In this document: piece after piece, positions 1 to 8,071 of the stretch
Numbering within the stretch: position 1 is the first letter of the stretch
Layout of the letters: each line of letters opens with the position of its first letter
Assembly (NCBI GenBank): GCA_039990395.1
Contig: JBDXFZ010000146.1
Coordinates: 806,001-870,000, forward strand
Source of the DNA: CALINF01 sp039990395
GTDB taxonomy: Bacteria; Pseudomonadota; Gammaproteobacteria; Pseudomonadales; Halieaceae
DNA length: 64,000 nucleotides
Direction of reading: 5' to 3'
Made by a program: the position numbers and the translations under genes
Notes under the pieces: model-generated
What the model saw: only the letters and a program-made list of their open reading frames with translations
What the model was told of the DNA's origin: nothing
Database searches by the model: none

Positions 1-1212
1 CTATTGCTGGCGGGCATGAAGTCGGGTGATTTTGACGAAGGTAGCAAAGTGCTTCGTGCCAAGATTGATATGAGCTCACCCAACATGAATATGCGTGATC
101 CGATTCTCTATCGAATTCGCAAGGTGCCGCATCATCAAACGGGTGATACCTGGTCTATTTATCCTACCTACGACTTTGCTCATGGTCAGGAAGACGCCAT
201 AGAAGGTATCACTCACTCGGTTTGCACGTTGGAGTTTGAGGACCACCGACCTCTTTATAACTGGTTTATCGAACACCTACCTGTGCAGTCAAAGCCGCAC
301 CAATACGAGTTTGGGCGGCTCAATACAAGTTATACGGTTACCAGCAAGCGCAAGCTAAAGTCGCTGGTAGAGGAAGGGGTGGTTTCCGGGTGGGATGATC
401 CGCGTATGCCCACGATAGCGGGTATGCGAAGACGCGGCTTTACGCCAGCTTCCATTCGTCGCTTCTGTGAAATGGTGGGTACAACCCGCAGTGATGGAGT
501 TGTGGATGTTGCGATGCTGGAGCACGCGATTCGCGATGATCTGAATGAGAATGCACCTCGCGCCATGTGTGTACTCAACCCGCTCACCGTTGTACTTACC
601 GACCTTGCTGAGGATCATGTTGAGCTGATCGAGGCTCCGGCGCATCCATCGCGTGAGGACCTGGGAACGCGATCGCTACCACTGACCCGAGAAATCGTGA
701 TTGACGTAGATGATTTTCGGGAAGAGGCCAACAAGAAATACAAACGGTTGGTGCTGGGCAAACGAGTACGGCTTCGCAATGCCTATGTTATCGAAGCTGA
801 CAGCGTAGAACATGATGACGCTGGGAACATTGTAGCGGTGCATGCCCATACAGTACCTGGCACTCTGGGTGAAAACCCGCAGGATGGTATTAAACCCAAG
901 GGTGTTATCCAGTGGGTGTCGGCTACGCAGGGCGCTCGCGCCGAGGTGCGGATTTACGACCGATTGTTTAATGACGAAGCACCCGACAAGGGCGGCAGTG
1001 ATTTTTTGGACAAGATAAATCCGGACTCTCTAAAGGTGGTTGCGGATGCGCATATCGAGCCATCGCTCATGCAGGCTCAGCCTGAGCAAGGGTTTCAGTT
1101 TGAGCGTGAGGGCTATTTTGTAGCCGACCGCTATGACCACTCTGCCGAACGTCCGGTGTTTAATCGTACAATAAGTTTGCGCGATACCTGGTCGGCCAGT
1201 AATCAAGGCTGA
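1..1212 (+). CDS. glnS: glutaminyl-tRNA synthetase, C-terminal part
   Basis: This is the 3' part of glnS; the reading frame is already open at base 1, so the start lies outside the window. The 403 residues present correspond to roughly the last three quarters of a GlnRS (the E. coli enzyme has 554). Visible are the end of the class I catalytic domain, a KMSKS-type loop written VTSKRKL near residue 113 of the fragment followed by GWDDPRMPT, and the C-terminal beta-barrel anticodon-binding region with IDVDDFREEANKKYKRL and GVIQWVSA. The enzyme charges tRNA-Gln in the cytoplasm. It ends 25 bp before cysS on the same strand, so the two synthetase genes are probably cotranscribed. Family assignment is secure. 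Confidence 0.96.
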   Translation, partial: LLLAGMKSGDFDEGSKVLRAKIDMSSPNMNMRDPILYRIRKVPHHQTGDTWSIYPTYDFAHGQEDAIEGITHSVCTLEFEDHRPLYNWFIEHLPVQSKPHQYEFGRLNTSYTVTSKRKLKSLVEEGVVSGWDDPRMPTIAGMRRRGFTPASIRRFCEMVGTTRSDGVVDVAMLEHAIRDDLNENAPRAMCVLNPLTVVLTDLAEDHVELIEAPAHPSREDLGTRSLPLTREIVIDVDDFREEANKKYKRLVLGKRVRLRNAYVIEADSVEHDDAGNIVAVHAHTVPGTLGENPQDGIKPKGVIQWVSATQGARAEVRIYDRLFNDEAPDKGGSDFLDKINPDSLKVVADAHIEPSLMQAQPEQGFQFEREGYFVADRYDHSAERPVFNRTISLRDTWSASNQG

Positions 1213-1237
1213 CAGACAACCAAGGAAGCGATTGGCC

Positions 1238-2617
1238 ATGAGCCTGAAACTCTACAATACAATGGCACGCGAGAAGCAGCTCTTTGAGCCGCTGGTTCCC
1301 GATGCGGTAACCATGTACGTCTGTGGCCCCACGGTCTATAACCTGGCGCATATTGGTAATGCACGCCCCGTGGTGGTGTTTGACACCCTGTACCGATTGT
1401 TACAAACGCAGTACGACACGGTGACCTACGCGCGCAACATTACCGATATCGATGACAAGATCATTGCCGCCGCTGTGCACGATAAGCGCAGTATCGATGA
1501 CGTGAGCAACGAGTTTACGCAAAAGTATCGAGAGGATATGGCGCAGCTCAACGCTTTGCCGCCTACTCTTGAGCCGCATGCCACTCACAATATTGAACCC
1601 ATGATCGAGCTCACCCGCACGCTGATCGAAAAGGAGCATGCCTACGAGTCACAGGGTCATGTCCTCTTTGCTGTTGAGTCCATGCCGGACTATGGCAAGC
1701 TGTCGAATCGCTCGCTGGATGACATGTTGGCGGGTGCGCGGGTTAAAGTAGCCGACTACAAGCGCCATCCCGGCGACTTTGTGCTCTGGAAGCCCTCTAG
1801 CAATGAAGAGCCCGGATGGGAAAGCCCATGGGGCAGGGGTCGTCCAGGTTGGCACCTGGAGTGCTCTGCAATGATTCGCGCCCACCTGGGCGACACTATC
1901 GATATTCACGGCGGTGGTCGTGATCTGATTTTTCCTCACCACGAGAATGAGATCGCGCAAAGTCGCTGCGCCCACGGCGGGGATTACGTGCGTTACTGGA
2001 TGCATAACGCCTATCTTGATATCGACGGCGAGAAAATGTCGAAGTCGCTGGGCAATGTGCATACTGTTCGAGACCTGCTGCAGCGCTATCGCGGAGAAGT
2101 GCTGCGCTTTGCATTACTGTCTGCCCACTATCGTTCGCCCCTGAGTTTTTCGGCAGACTTGCTGGATCAGGCAGAGGCTACGCTGGGATCGTTTTATAGC
2201 ACCTTGCGCGATGTTGCTGACGTGTCGGTGGTGGCTGATGTGGAGCTTAGTCAGGAGCCGTTTTACCTAGCGCTGAGCGACGATCTGAATACGCCCGGTG
2301 CGATCGCAGAAGTTCACGCATTGGCCAAGCAGTTACACAAGGCGCCGTCAGCTGATAAGCCGGCGTTGAAGGCCAGGATCCTGGCCGCTGGTAAGATACT
2401 GGGTATTCTGGAGTTCGATCCGGAGGCTTGGCTGCAAGGTGGAATTACAGAGGCCAGCTTGAGCGCGCAAGAGATTGAATCACTGATCGTCCAGCGCAGT
2501 GAGGCAAAGCAAAGCAAAGACTATGCGCGCGCCGATGAGATTCGTCAGGCGCTCACCGATGCGGGTATCGTGTTGGAGGATTCACCCGACGGCACGCAGT
2601 GGCGCCGGGAGCGTTAG
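1238..2617 (+). CDS. cysS: cysteinyl-tRNA synthetase
   Basis: A full-length class I synthetase of 459 residues. The N-terminus carries the zinc/active-site cysteine (MYVCGPTVYN, Cys29) and the HIGH-type motif HIGN at about 38-41. GWHLECSAM and HHENEIAQS supply the other expected zinc ligands, and EKMSKSLGN (Lys266) is the KMSKS loop. The C-terminal DALR-type region ends with the typical SKDYARADEIRQAL helix. I chose ATG 1238 because CysRS proteins begin with a sequence like MSLKLYNT; an in-frame TTG six bases upstream (1232) sits closer to the AAGGA at 1222-1226, so the start is slightly uncertain. It follows glnS closely and is convergent with folD. Confidence 0.97.
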   Translation: MSLKLYNTMAREKQLFEPLVPDAVTMYVCGPTVYNLAHIGNARPVVVFDTLYRLLQTQYDTVTYARNITDIDDKIIAAAVHDKRSIDDVSNEFTQKYREDMAQLNALPPTLEPHATHNIEPMIELTRTLIEKEHAYESQGHVLFAVESMPDYGKLSNRSLDDMLAGARVKVADYKRHPGDFVLWKPSSNEEPGWESPWGRGRPGWHLECSAMIRAHLGDTIDIHGGGRDLIFPHHENEIAQSRCAHGGDYVRYWMHNAYLDIDGEKMSKSLGNVHTVRDLLQRYRGEVLRFALLSAHYRSPLSFSADLLDQAEATLGSFYSTLRDVADVSVVADVELSQEPFYLALSDDLNTPGAIAEVHALAKQLHKAPSADKPALKARILAAGKILGILEFDPEAWLQGGITEASLSAQEIESLIVQRSEAKQSKDYARADEIRQALTDAGIVLEDSPDGTQWRRER

Positions 2618-2641
2618 CGCTGCCAGGTAGCAGGCCTGGAC

Positions 2642-3487
2642 TTAGCCCAGGCTCTTTTCGCCTGACTGAACAGTTTGCAGAATGAGAGTATTGATTGTCA
2701 TCGGCCCCACACCGCCGGGTACTGGCGTATAAGCGGCGACTCTATCTACGAGTGGGGCTAGTTCAACGTCACCAACGCCCCCGGGATGATAACCTGCGTC
2801 TACCACAACGGCGCCGTCCTTAATCCATTGCGCCTGAATAAACTCCGGTTTGCCGACTGCGCCAACGAGGATATCGGCTTGGGCAACCAGGTCGGGTAAA
2901 TTCTGCGTGCGTGAATGACAAATGGTAACCGTGGCATTCTTCCCAAGCAGCATCATCGCCATGGGCTTGCCTAGAATGGGGCTACGACCCACAACCACCG
3001 CGTGTTTGCCTTCGATGTCTATATCGTAAGCCTCGAGCATCCGCATGATGCCTTGGGGCGTGGCGCAGCCATAGGCTGGCTCACCCATTGCCATGCGGCC
3101 AAAGCCGAGACAGGTGACGCCATCAACGTCTTTACTAAGATCGATTGCGTCAAAGCAGGCACGTTCATCGATTTGGGATGGCACAGGGTGCTGTAGCAAT
3201 ATGCCGTGCACATCCGGGTTTTGATTGAGCTCGTCTATTGTGGCCAATAACTCTTCTGTAGTCGTGGAAGAGGGCATCTCTACCGCAACTGACTCCATGC
3301 CAACACGCCGGCAAGCGTTGCCCTTCATTTTGACGTAAGTTGCCGAGGCGGGATCGTCGCCCACTAAAATGGTAGCCAGGATTGGAGTTTTACCCCCCGA
3401 TCCCACTTTTAGCTGTTCTACTCGCTTTAGCATTTCCGCTTCGGTTTGCGCGGCGAGCGCTTTGCCGTCAAGCACCAGTGCAGACAT
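2642..3487 (-). CDS. folD: bifunctional methylenetetrahydrofolate dehydrogenase / cyclohydrolase
   Basis: FolD interconverts 5,10-methylene-THF, 5,10-methenyl-THF and 10-formyl-THF in one-carbon metabolism. The 281 residues match the usual size. Visible are the N-terminal SALVLDGKALAAQ, the substrate-site segment ILVGDDPASATYVKMKGNAC with the catalytic Lys in the YVKMK stretch, the GILLQHPVP motif, the Rossmann-type VVVGRSPILGKPMAMMLL, and the C-terminal PVPGGVGPMTINTL. The start at 3487 is preferred: AGAGGA lies 9 bases upstream, whereas the in-frame ATG at 3493 is only 3 bases from it. A longer in-frame extension upstream has no family resemblance. It is transcribed toward cysS, with 24 bp between the two stops. 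Confidence 0.96.
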   Translation of the reverse strand: MSALVLDGKALAAQTEAEMLKRVEQLKVGSGGKTPILATILVGDDPASATYVKMKGNACRRVGMESVAVEMPSSTTTEELLATIDELNQNPDVHGILLQHPVPSQIDERACFDAIDLSKDVDGVTCLGFGRMAMGEPAYGCATPQGIMRMLEAYDIDIEGKHAVVVGRSPILGKPMAMMLLGKNATVTICHSRTQNLPDLVAQADILVGAVGKPEFIQAQWIKDGAVVVDAGYHPGGVGDVELAPLVDRVAAYTPVPGGVGPMTINTLILQTVQSGEKSLG

Positions 3488-3625
3488 ACTCATTATTCCT
3501 CTGACAATCGATTGGGGGTATAGTTTGTGCCGTACAAGACTCAGGCGGGTGGCATTGTCCCATGACAGCCGCTGCCCGGGGAAGGGCACACCATAATTAT
3601 CTGTTGTATAATGCTGTTTTTGGCG

Positions 3626-3654
3626 TTGACGCTAACAGGGTTGGTGAGTATTAT
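3626..3654 (+). promoter_or_regulatory. sigma70-type promoter of the tRNA-Pro/tRNA-His unit
   Basis: TTGACG at 3626-3631, then exactly 17 bp, then TATTAT at 3649-3654. A GC-rich stretch (CGCCCTCC) follows, as is common at stringently controlled stable-RNA promoters. A hairpin with stem CAGTCGC (3679-3685) and GCGACTG (3690-3696) lies in the leader just before tRNA-Pro and may be a processing signal. A second TATAAT occurs at 3607-3612 but lacks a good -35 element. Confidence 0.65.
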
Positions 3655-3706
3655 TCGCCCTCCTGAAAACGGGGTCAGCAGTCGCTTACGCGACTGACGA
3701 AATAAT

Positions 3707-3783
3707 CGGGGTATAGCGCAGTCTGGTAGCGCGCCTGCTTTGGGAGCAGGATGTCGGGAGTTCGAATCTCTCTACCCCGACCA
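3707..3783 (+). tRNA. tRNA-Pro(TGG)
   Basis: A complete 77-nt cloverleaf. The acceptor stem CGGGGTA pairs with TACCCCG. The anticodon arm CCTGC-TTTGGGA-GCAGG presents TGG, and the T-arm is CGGGAGTTCGAATCTCTC. The terminal ACCA (3780-3783) is encoded. It is the first gene of a two-tRNA transcript with tRNA-His 51 bp downstream. Confidence 0.97.
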
Positions 3784-3834
3784 ACTTTCCAGCCACTTTT
3801 CGGGATGTTGGTCACCGGTTTCAGTTTTCTCAGT

Positions 3835-3911
3835 GGTGGCCGTAGCTCATCAGGTAGAGCACCGGATTGTGACTCCGGAGGTGGCGGGTTCAAGACCCGT
3901 CGGCCACCCCA
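3835..3911 (+). tRNA. tRNA-His(GTG)
   Basis: The extra G-1 base characteristic of tRNA-His is present at 3835, ahead of the acceptor strand GTGGCCG (3836-3842), which pairs with CGGCCAC. The anticodon loop TTGTGAC gives GTG, the T-arm is GCGGGTTCAAGACCCGT, and CCA is encoded. It marks the left border of the accessory block. Confidence 0.97.
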
Positions 3912-4095
3912 TTTAGTCTTTCTTGTATTTCCTCTCGCTTTCAGCCGCATTCATTGCGCGTCGGCACGCGCTCAGCATTCGATATACGCTTAAACAAGCA
4001 TAGTCCTATCAATGGACATATTCGCTGAGACCAGCTTGCTTTGAGTCTCGGATTAACATCGACTATGCTCCTCAGAAAGCGCTAGGAAGAGACTT

Positions 4096-4491
4096 ATGAT
4101 TGGGTACGTAATTCTGGGCACCAACGAACTGTCGCGGGCAGCGTCGTTCTACGACGCACTTCTCGCGGAAATCGGCCTGACACGACAAATGGATTTCGGG
4201 GAGCGTGGCTATGGCTGGGGCGCAAACATGGATGCTGTGATGCTTTGTGTTATGACGCCGCTAAATGGCGAGCGCGCCACAATAGGCAACGGGACAATGA
4301 CTGCAATTAGCGTCGACTCACGAGATGACGTAAATCTGATACATGCCAAGGCCCTTGAGCTTGGCGCTGAGGATGAAGGCGCTCCTGGTCTGAGACCAGT
4401 GGGTGGAGACGGCTTTTACGCTGCGTACTTCCGGGACCTCGACGGACACAAGCTCGATGTATTCACCTACGCTGAGCAGGAATATCGTTAG
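4096..4491 (+). CDS. VOC-family (glyoxalase/bleomycin-resistance-like) protein
   Basis: A 131-residue single-module vicinal oxygen chelate protein. The N-terminus MIGYVILGTNELSRAASFYD is the classic first beta-alpha unit. The C-terminal FRDLDGHKLDVFTY is the typical last strand with D-G-H-K-L, which in this family usually places a metal ligand or substrate residue near its end. GGAAGAG lies just upstream of the ATG. VOC proteins act as dimers in isomerisation, dioxygenation, conjugation or drug sequestration; the substrate cannot be told from sequence. It is an isolated gene directly after tRNA-His. A second, unrelated VOC protein occurs at 18515-19015. Confidence 0.85.
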   Translation: MIGYVILGTNELSRAASFYDALLAEIGLTRQMDFGERGYGWGANMDAVMLCVMTPLNGERATIGNGTMTAISVDSRDDVNLIHAKALELGAEDEGAPGLRPVGGDGFYAAYFRDLDGHKLDVFTYAEQEYR

Positions 4492-4574
4492 TTCAAGTAA
4501 AAGCTGTATAGGCCATTCTGAAATGACTAGATTATGTTTTCAGGACTGGCGGCTAATATGGGCGAAGGCGGTCG

Positions 4575-4940
4575 TTATTCCTTATCTGGATGTCGGACCT
4601 GCCACATGAATATAAGGCTCACCAATATTCCTGTAACCATGAGTAAAGTCATTCCCACAGCCCAGACGGTGCCACTCGCCAGGGGGGCGGCACTACCAAT
4701 AGTGGATACGGTCATTGCATCACCGTAAACCGTAATATTCGTTATTAGAGCGAGCATAGGCGCTGCTGAAGACACCAAGTAGAGACCACTTACCGCACTC
4801 GATTGAAATGCGGTGAGGCGATTGCCCACATAGTAAGCCGCTACGAGATAGGCAATCGTAAAAGTGATGTAGATAGAAAACGAGGTCAATGCATTTCCCG
4901 CAAAGATTCCCGCTATTTCAAGTGCTTCTGCCTCTGTCAT
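4575..4940 (-). CDS. small integral membrane protein of unknown function
   Basis: A 121-residue protein with about four hydrophobic segments: ALTSFSIYITFTIAYLVAAYY, SAVSGLYLVSSAAPMLALIT, a weaker TIGSAAPLASGTVWAVG, and MTLLMVTGILVSLIFMW. The end is charged (QVRHPDKE). A good ribosome-binding site (GAGGAG, 7-8 bases before the ATG) supports it being expressed. I do not recognise the family. It stands alone, with the palindromic repeat at 4985-5066 just upstream of its start and a VOC gene convergent with it. Confidence 0.65.
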   Translation of the reverse strand: MTEAEALEIAGIFAGNALTSFSIYITFTIAYLVAAYYVGNRLTAFQSSAVSGLYLVSSAAPMLALITNITVYGDAMTVSTIGSAAPLASGTVWAVGMTLLMVTGILVSLIFMWQVRHPDKE

Positions 4941-4984
4941 CGGTTAACTCCTCATTCTTGGTTTTGAAATAAGGATAGACGCAG

Positions 4985-5066
4985 GTCTGCTTTTAGGCGA
5001 AAGCGGACATTACCCGCCCAAGGCCGGATCAGGCCCTCTAACGTCCGCTTTCGCCTATTAGCGGAC
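4985..5066. repeat. dispersed palindromic element, copy A
   Basis: An 82-bp intergenic element with a perfect 14-bp inverted repeat, AGGCGAAAGCGGAC (4995-5008) against GTCCGCTTTCGCCT (5043-5056). Each arm is itself a small hairpin: GTCTGCTTTT...AAAGCGGAC on the left and GTCCGCT...AGCGGAC on the right. The middle, ending in CTCTAAC, contains GGCCGGATCAGGCC. Related copies lie at 5972-6050, 7952-8026, 8547-8571, 15411-15455 and 19030-19076. The layout resembles paired REP-like elements or a small non-autonomous palindrome. Confidence 0.85.
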
Positions 5067-5187
5067 TATCTGCTAGGGTATATCCAATGTGCGCTGTCAA
5101 AACAACCGTGCGCTAATGATTTCAACTTCCTTCTTTCTCAGGAATGATTCTGTATCCCCCGACTTACATATTTTCCGATCGCTACTT

Positions 5188-5613
5188 ATGAACCTACGCC
5201 AAACCCTCGTAGAAACAGCCCTGGCATGGCAAAAACGCTACGGAGTGGCACCCGCGATAACTTCAACCATATCTGAACTCGATGCTGCAAGATTGGTTGG
5301 CATGAGCGACGAGGAGTACTCTGAATACATGCAGGACAAGACTGCGGTCTCCAGAGGCCATGATTTTATACACGATGGCTTGCGATATCAGATAAAGGCC
5401 CATAGACCAAGTGGAAAGCCGGGAAGCCGAATAACCAATGCTGGAAAGGCTCGTAATTACGACTGGGATATTCTTATCTGGATTCGCTACAACGTGAATT
5501 ACGAGATTGAAGAAGCATGGGAGTGGGAGCGCGAGAGCTACATTTATTCTTTCGAGGAAAAGAATCGCGTGTCGCCCGATGATATGAGGCGAGGCAAAAA
5601 CGTTCTTGAATAG
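5188..5613 (+). CDS. conserved hypothetical protein, possible PD-(D/E)xK-type nuclease fold
   Basis: A 141-residue soluble protein. The N-terminal helix MNLRQTLVETALAWQKRYG is followed by a helical region and then GHDFIHDGLRYQIKAHRPSG, NYDWDILIWIRYN and EEAWEWERESY. The sequence D-F-I...Y-Q-I-K has the spacing and the Q-x-K ending seen in Mrr-type variants of the PD-(D/E)xK fold; this is an inference from pattern, not a proven assignment. I chose ATG 5188 because the upstream extension (ATGs at 5089 and 5119) looks non-conserved; no clear ribosome site precedes it. The next gene begins 11 bp downstream. The pair lies between two direct copies of the palindromic element and is visibly more AT-rich than the core genes. 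Confidence 0.7.
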   Translation: MNLRQTLVETALAWQKRYGVAPAITSTISELDAARLVGMSDEEYSEYMQDKTAVSRGHDFIHDGLRYQIKAHRPSGKPGSRITNAGKARNYDWDILIWIRYNVNYEIEEAWEWERESYIYSFEEKNRVSPDDMRRGKNVLE

Positions 5614-5623
5614 TCAAAGGAAA

Positions 5624-5968
5624 ATGCCCAGGTTCGCCTTTAACGGCTGTCATTATGGAAGATCAAGATTAGTTTTGGCAGTGATATCTGACTATGTCTC
5701 CAGCCACCCAACAATCACTTTCAATGAGTTGACACTCTTGTTCCCAGCCAGGCTTCAAGGTGGTTCAGTAGGTGTGTTTTTACGAATAGGGGAAGCCGAA
5801 GAATTTGCGGAATGCACGGGCAGAGATATCCATCATTTTCTGAGGGAGGACGAGTTGATAGATTTAGTCGACTCTACAATTGCCGTGGTTACACATTGGG
5901 GGATCTCCAATACAGACATTTTTATAAAGCATGCTGCAAGGTTAGGCTACTGTATCACTGAAGAATAA
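5624..5968 (+). CDS. conserved hypothetical protein, second gene of a repeat-flanked pair
   Basis: A 114-residue soluble protein starting MPRFAFNGCHYGRSRLVLAV, preceded by AAAGG 4-5 bases before ATG 5624. A TTG 18 bases upstream is an alternative start that would overlap the previous gene. The middle segment TITFNELTLLFPARLQG reads like a helix-turn-helix or winged-helix unit. The C-terminal part, IAVVTHWGISNTDIFIKHAARLGYCI, looks conserved in style. I do not recognise a named domain. Its tight spacing to the nuclease-like gene at 5188-5613 suggests a functional pair. Copy B of the palindromic element begins 4 bp after its stop codon. Confidence 0.65.
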   Translation: MPRFAFNGCHYGRSRLVLAVISDYVSSHPTITFNELTLLFPARLQGGSVGVFLRIGEAEEFAECTGRDIHHFLREDELIDLVDSTIAVVTHWGISNTDIFIKHAARLGYCITEE

Positions 5969-5971
5969 GTA

Positions 5972-6050
5972 GTCCGTTCTGAGGTGATAGCGGACATTAC
6001 CCCCAAAGCCGAATCAGGCCCCTAGCGTCCGCTTTCGCCTTAATGCGGAC
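5972..6050. repeat. dispersed palindromic element, copy B
   Basis: A 79-bp copy in the same orientation as copy A. The left arm AGGTGATAGCGGAC (5982-5995) faces GTCCGCTTTCGCCT (6027-6040), and outer GTCCG and GCGGAC blocks make each arm a hairpin. The centre (ATTACCCCCAAAGCC, then GAATCAGGCCCCTAGC) matches copy A. Copies A and B bracket the two genes at 5188-5968 as direct repeats. Confidence 0.85.
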
Positions 6051-6222
6051 TGCATTTCTGCCTGAACTGGATGAGCAGATGGAGTGGAAACCGGTTTGGT
6101 GTCGTCATACTACAGACCTGTGGCATTCGCAGCCTCAGGCTAAATTCGTTAACTTGGAACGCACGGGTCGATTGGCCAGTTGTCTAAGTGGCGATTGGCT
6201 TGCACTGCAGACTCCAATATAG
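6043..6222 (+). other. possible short ORF or gene fragment (59 codons)
   Basis: An open frame from ATG 6043, whose start lies inside the right end of repeat copy B, to TAG 6220-6222. It encodes a Trp-rich peptide with segments such as LPELDEQMEWKPVWC and CLSGDWLALQTPI. There is no ribosome-binding site. It could be the 3' remnant of a displaced gene fused to the repeat, or chance. No family is recognised. The 30 bases from here to the amidohydrolase ATG show only that gene's ribosome site. Confidence 0.25.
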
Positions 6223-6252
6223 TCTAAGTCAATAATGCTTTGGGAGAACTAG

Positions 6253-7920
6253 ATGACCTACTCAGGTAAATGGAAAAGCATTCTGGTGATTCTCTTCGCC
6301 ATTTTGCTACCGCCACACTCGAGCGCAGAGCCTGTCGACTGGGTAATCAAGAATGCAAGGATATGGACGGGCAATCCAGATTCACCTTGGGCGACGGCGA
6401 TGGTGGGGAAAGGTGAAAAAATTCTAGCCGTCGGTGATGATACATCGATCTCCAAATATCTATTGCCCGACACGAGAATCTTTCGAGAGAGTGGTGAGTT
6501 GATTGTTCCCGGATTCATAGATAGCCATGTGCACTTGATGCCCAGTGGTTTTGAGTTATCACAAGTTCAGCTGCGTGACGCGACGACTCCTGCCGAGTTT
6601 AGCGGGCGGATCAAGTCATTTTCGGGGTCATTACCTGCTAATGAATGGATTCTGGGTGGAACCTGGGACCACCAGAATTGGGGGGGTGAGCTTCCTCACC
6701 GCGACTGGATCGACGCGGTTACGCCATACCATCCCGTAATGGTAGTGCGCTTGGATGGCCATATGGCACTGGCAAACAGTATTGCCCTACAGCTGGCCGG
6801 TATTGATGAATCTACAGCAGATGTCGCCGGGGGAGAGATCGTTCGCGATGCAGATGGACGTCCAACTGGAGTGTTAAAGGACAATGCCATGGAACTCGTG
6901 TCAAGGGTGATACCCAAGCCGAGTCCATCTGCGGAAGATGCCGCTCTACAATCTGCAATGGCGTATCTTGCAGCCAACGGCGTAACCACGGTGCATGACA
7001 TGAGCTATGACTGGCAGGGTCTTTTTGCTTATCGCCGGGCACGTGAGCAAGCGTCAATGAGCGTACGCATTCATGCCAACGTACCTATCGCGGACTGGAA
7101 AAGACTGGCACACCACGTTGATACGAATGGTTTTGGCGACCATTGGCTTGTTGTCGGGGGCGTGAAAGGTTTCATGGACGGTTCTTTAGGATCACATACA
7201 GCTGCTATGTATAAGCCGTTCTCGGATACTCCAGATGACAGTGGTTTTATGATTACACCTGTTGAGACCATGCGCGAGTTGGCTATCGCGGCAGACGCTG
7301 CTGGACTTCGCCTCAATATTCACGCGATTGGTACGCTTGCTAATGCGGAAATACTGAACATCTTCCAAGCAGTTCGAAAGGTCAATGGTGATAGGGGGCA
7401 ACGCTTTCGTATCGAGCATGCACAGCACTTGCGTCCCCAGGAGATTGCCCGAATCGGTGAGGAGAACATCATCCCAAGTATGCAGCCGTTTCATACAATT
7501 GACGACGGGCGCTGGGCAGAGTCTGTTATTGGTCCTGAGCGGGCACGGTACACCTATGCCTTCAAATCCATATTAGACGCGGGTGCCCGCCTGGTGTTTG
7601 GTAGCGACTGGTCAGTGGCACCTGCTGATCCTTTGTATGGAATTTACGCGGCCGTATCCAGAGAGACGCTTGACGGGGATCATCCTGGCGGATGGGTGCC
7701 AGAGGAAAAAATCACGGTAGAGCAGGCGATGGTGGCCTACACACGAGACGCCGCCTACGCAGGCTACGACGAGGGTGACCGTGGCATGTTGGCACCGGGC
7801 TTGCTGGCAGATTTTGTAGTTTTGGATACCGACATTTTCGACGCAACGCCGGAGGAAATACGCGATGCCAGCGTACTGCAAACCGTAGTAGGTGGCAGAA
7901 CAGTGTACAAAGCACAGTAG
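6253..7920 (+). CDS. exported amidohydrolase of the YtcJ/Amidohydro_3 family
   Basis: A 555-residue metal-dependent hydrolase with a cleavable signal peptide (hydrophobic SILVILFAILLPPHSSA, cleavage near 24/25), so it probably acts in the periplasm. The composite N-terminal strand ends with GFIDSHVHLMP near residue 90, the HxH metal site of the TIM barrel. Later come LNIHAIG, RIEHAQHL and VFGSDWSV (catalytic Asp near residue 451), then the closing beta-domain LLADFVVLDTD. Members hydrolyse N-formyl, N-acyl or amide bonds; the substrate is unknown. GGGAGA lies 6 bases before the ATG. It is monocistronic and flanked on both sides by palindromic repeat copies (B and C). Confidence 0.88.
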   Translation: MTYSGKWKSILVILFAILLPPHSSAEPVDWVIKNARIWTGNPDSPWATAMVGKGEKILAVGDDTSISKYLLPDTRIFRESGELIVPGFIDSHVHLMPSGFELSQVQLRDATTPAEFSGRIKSFSGSLPANEWILGGTWDHQNWGGELPHRDWIDAVTPYHPVMVVRLDGHMALANSIALQLAGIDESTADVAGGEIVRDADGRPTGVLKDNAMELVSRVIPKPSPSAEDAALQSAMAYLAANGVTTVHDMSYDWQGLFAYRRAREQASMSVRIHANVPIADWKRLAHHVDTNGFGDHWLVVGGVKGFMDGSLGSHTAAMYKPFSDTPDDSGFMITPVETMRELAIAADAAGLRLNIHAIGTLANAEILNIFQAVRKVNGDRGQRFRIEHAQHLRPQEIARIGEENIIPSMQPFHTIDDGRWAESVIGPERARYTYAFKSILDAGARLVFGSDWSVAPADPLYGIYAAVSRETLDGDHPGGWVPEEKITVEQAMVAYTRDAAYAGYDEGDRGMLAPGLLADFVVLDTDIFDATPEEIRDASVLQTVVGGRTVYKAQ

Positions 7921-7951
7921 GCTCCAACGGTGTTGCCACAGCACGATGTTC

Positions 7952-8026
7952 GTTAGGAGGTGGAGGCGGAAGATTTCACCTCTCACATTTGATATCGGAA
8001 AAGGGCCGCTTTCGCCTAATAGCTGA
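7952..8026. repeat. dispersed palindromic element, degenerate copy C
   Basis: The right arm GGGCCGCTTTCGCCTAATAGCTGAC (8002-8026) is close to copies A and B. The left arm GAGGTGGAGGCGGAAGATT (from 7958) is a worn form of AGGTGATAGCGGACATT. It sits between the amidohydrolase and the next small membrane-protein gene and is about 75 bp long, as in the intact copies. Confidence 0.6.
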
Positions 8027-8071
8027 CATAAGTCTATGCTTGTTGAAAACGTAATAGCGAGACGCATAAAA

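Noticed and set aside
2618..2641. A terminator between convergent cysS and folD
   Set aside because: A CCAGG/CCTGG stem of only 5 bp without a T-run; too weak to support.
3675..3993. Open frames on both strands across the tRNA-Pro/tRNA-His genes
   Set aside because: Their translations are the usual spurious peptides from tRNA sequence; the tRNA structures explain the region.
7612..8067. Minus-strand frame opposite the amidohydrolase end
   Set aside because: It overlaps a clear enzyme gene and the worn repeat, with no motif or ribosome site.
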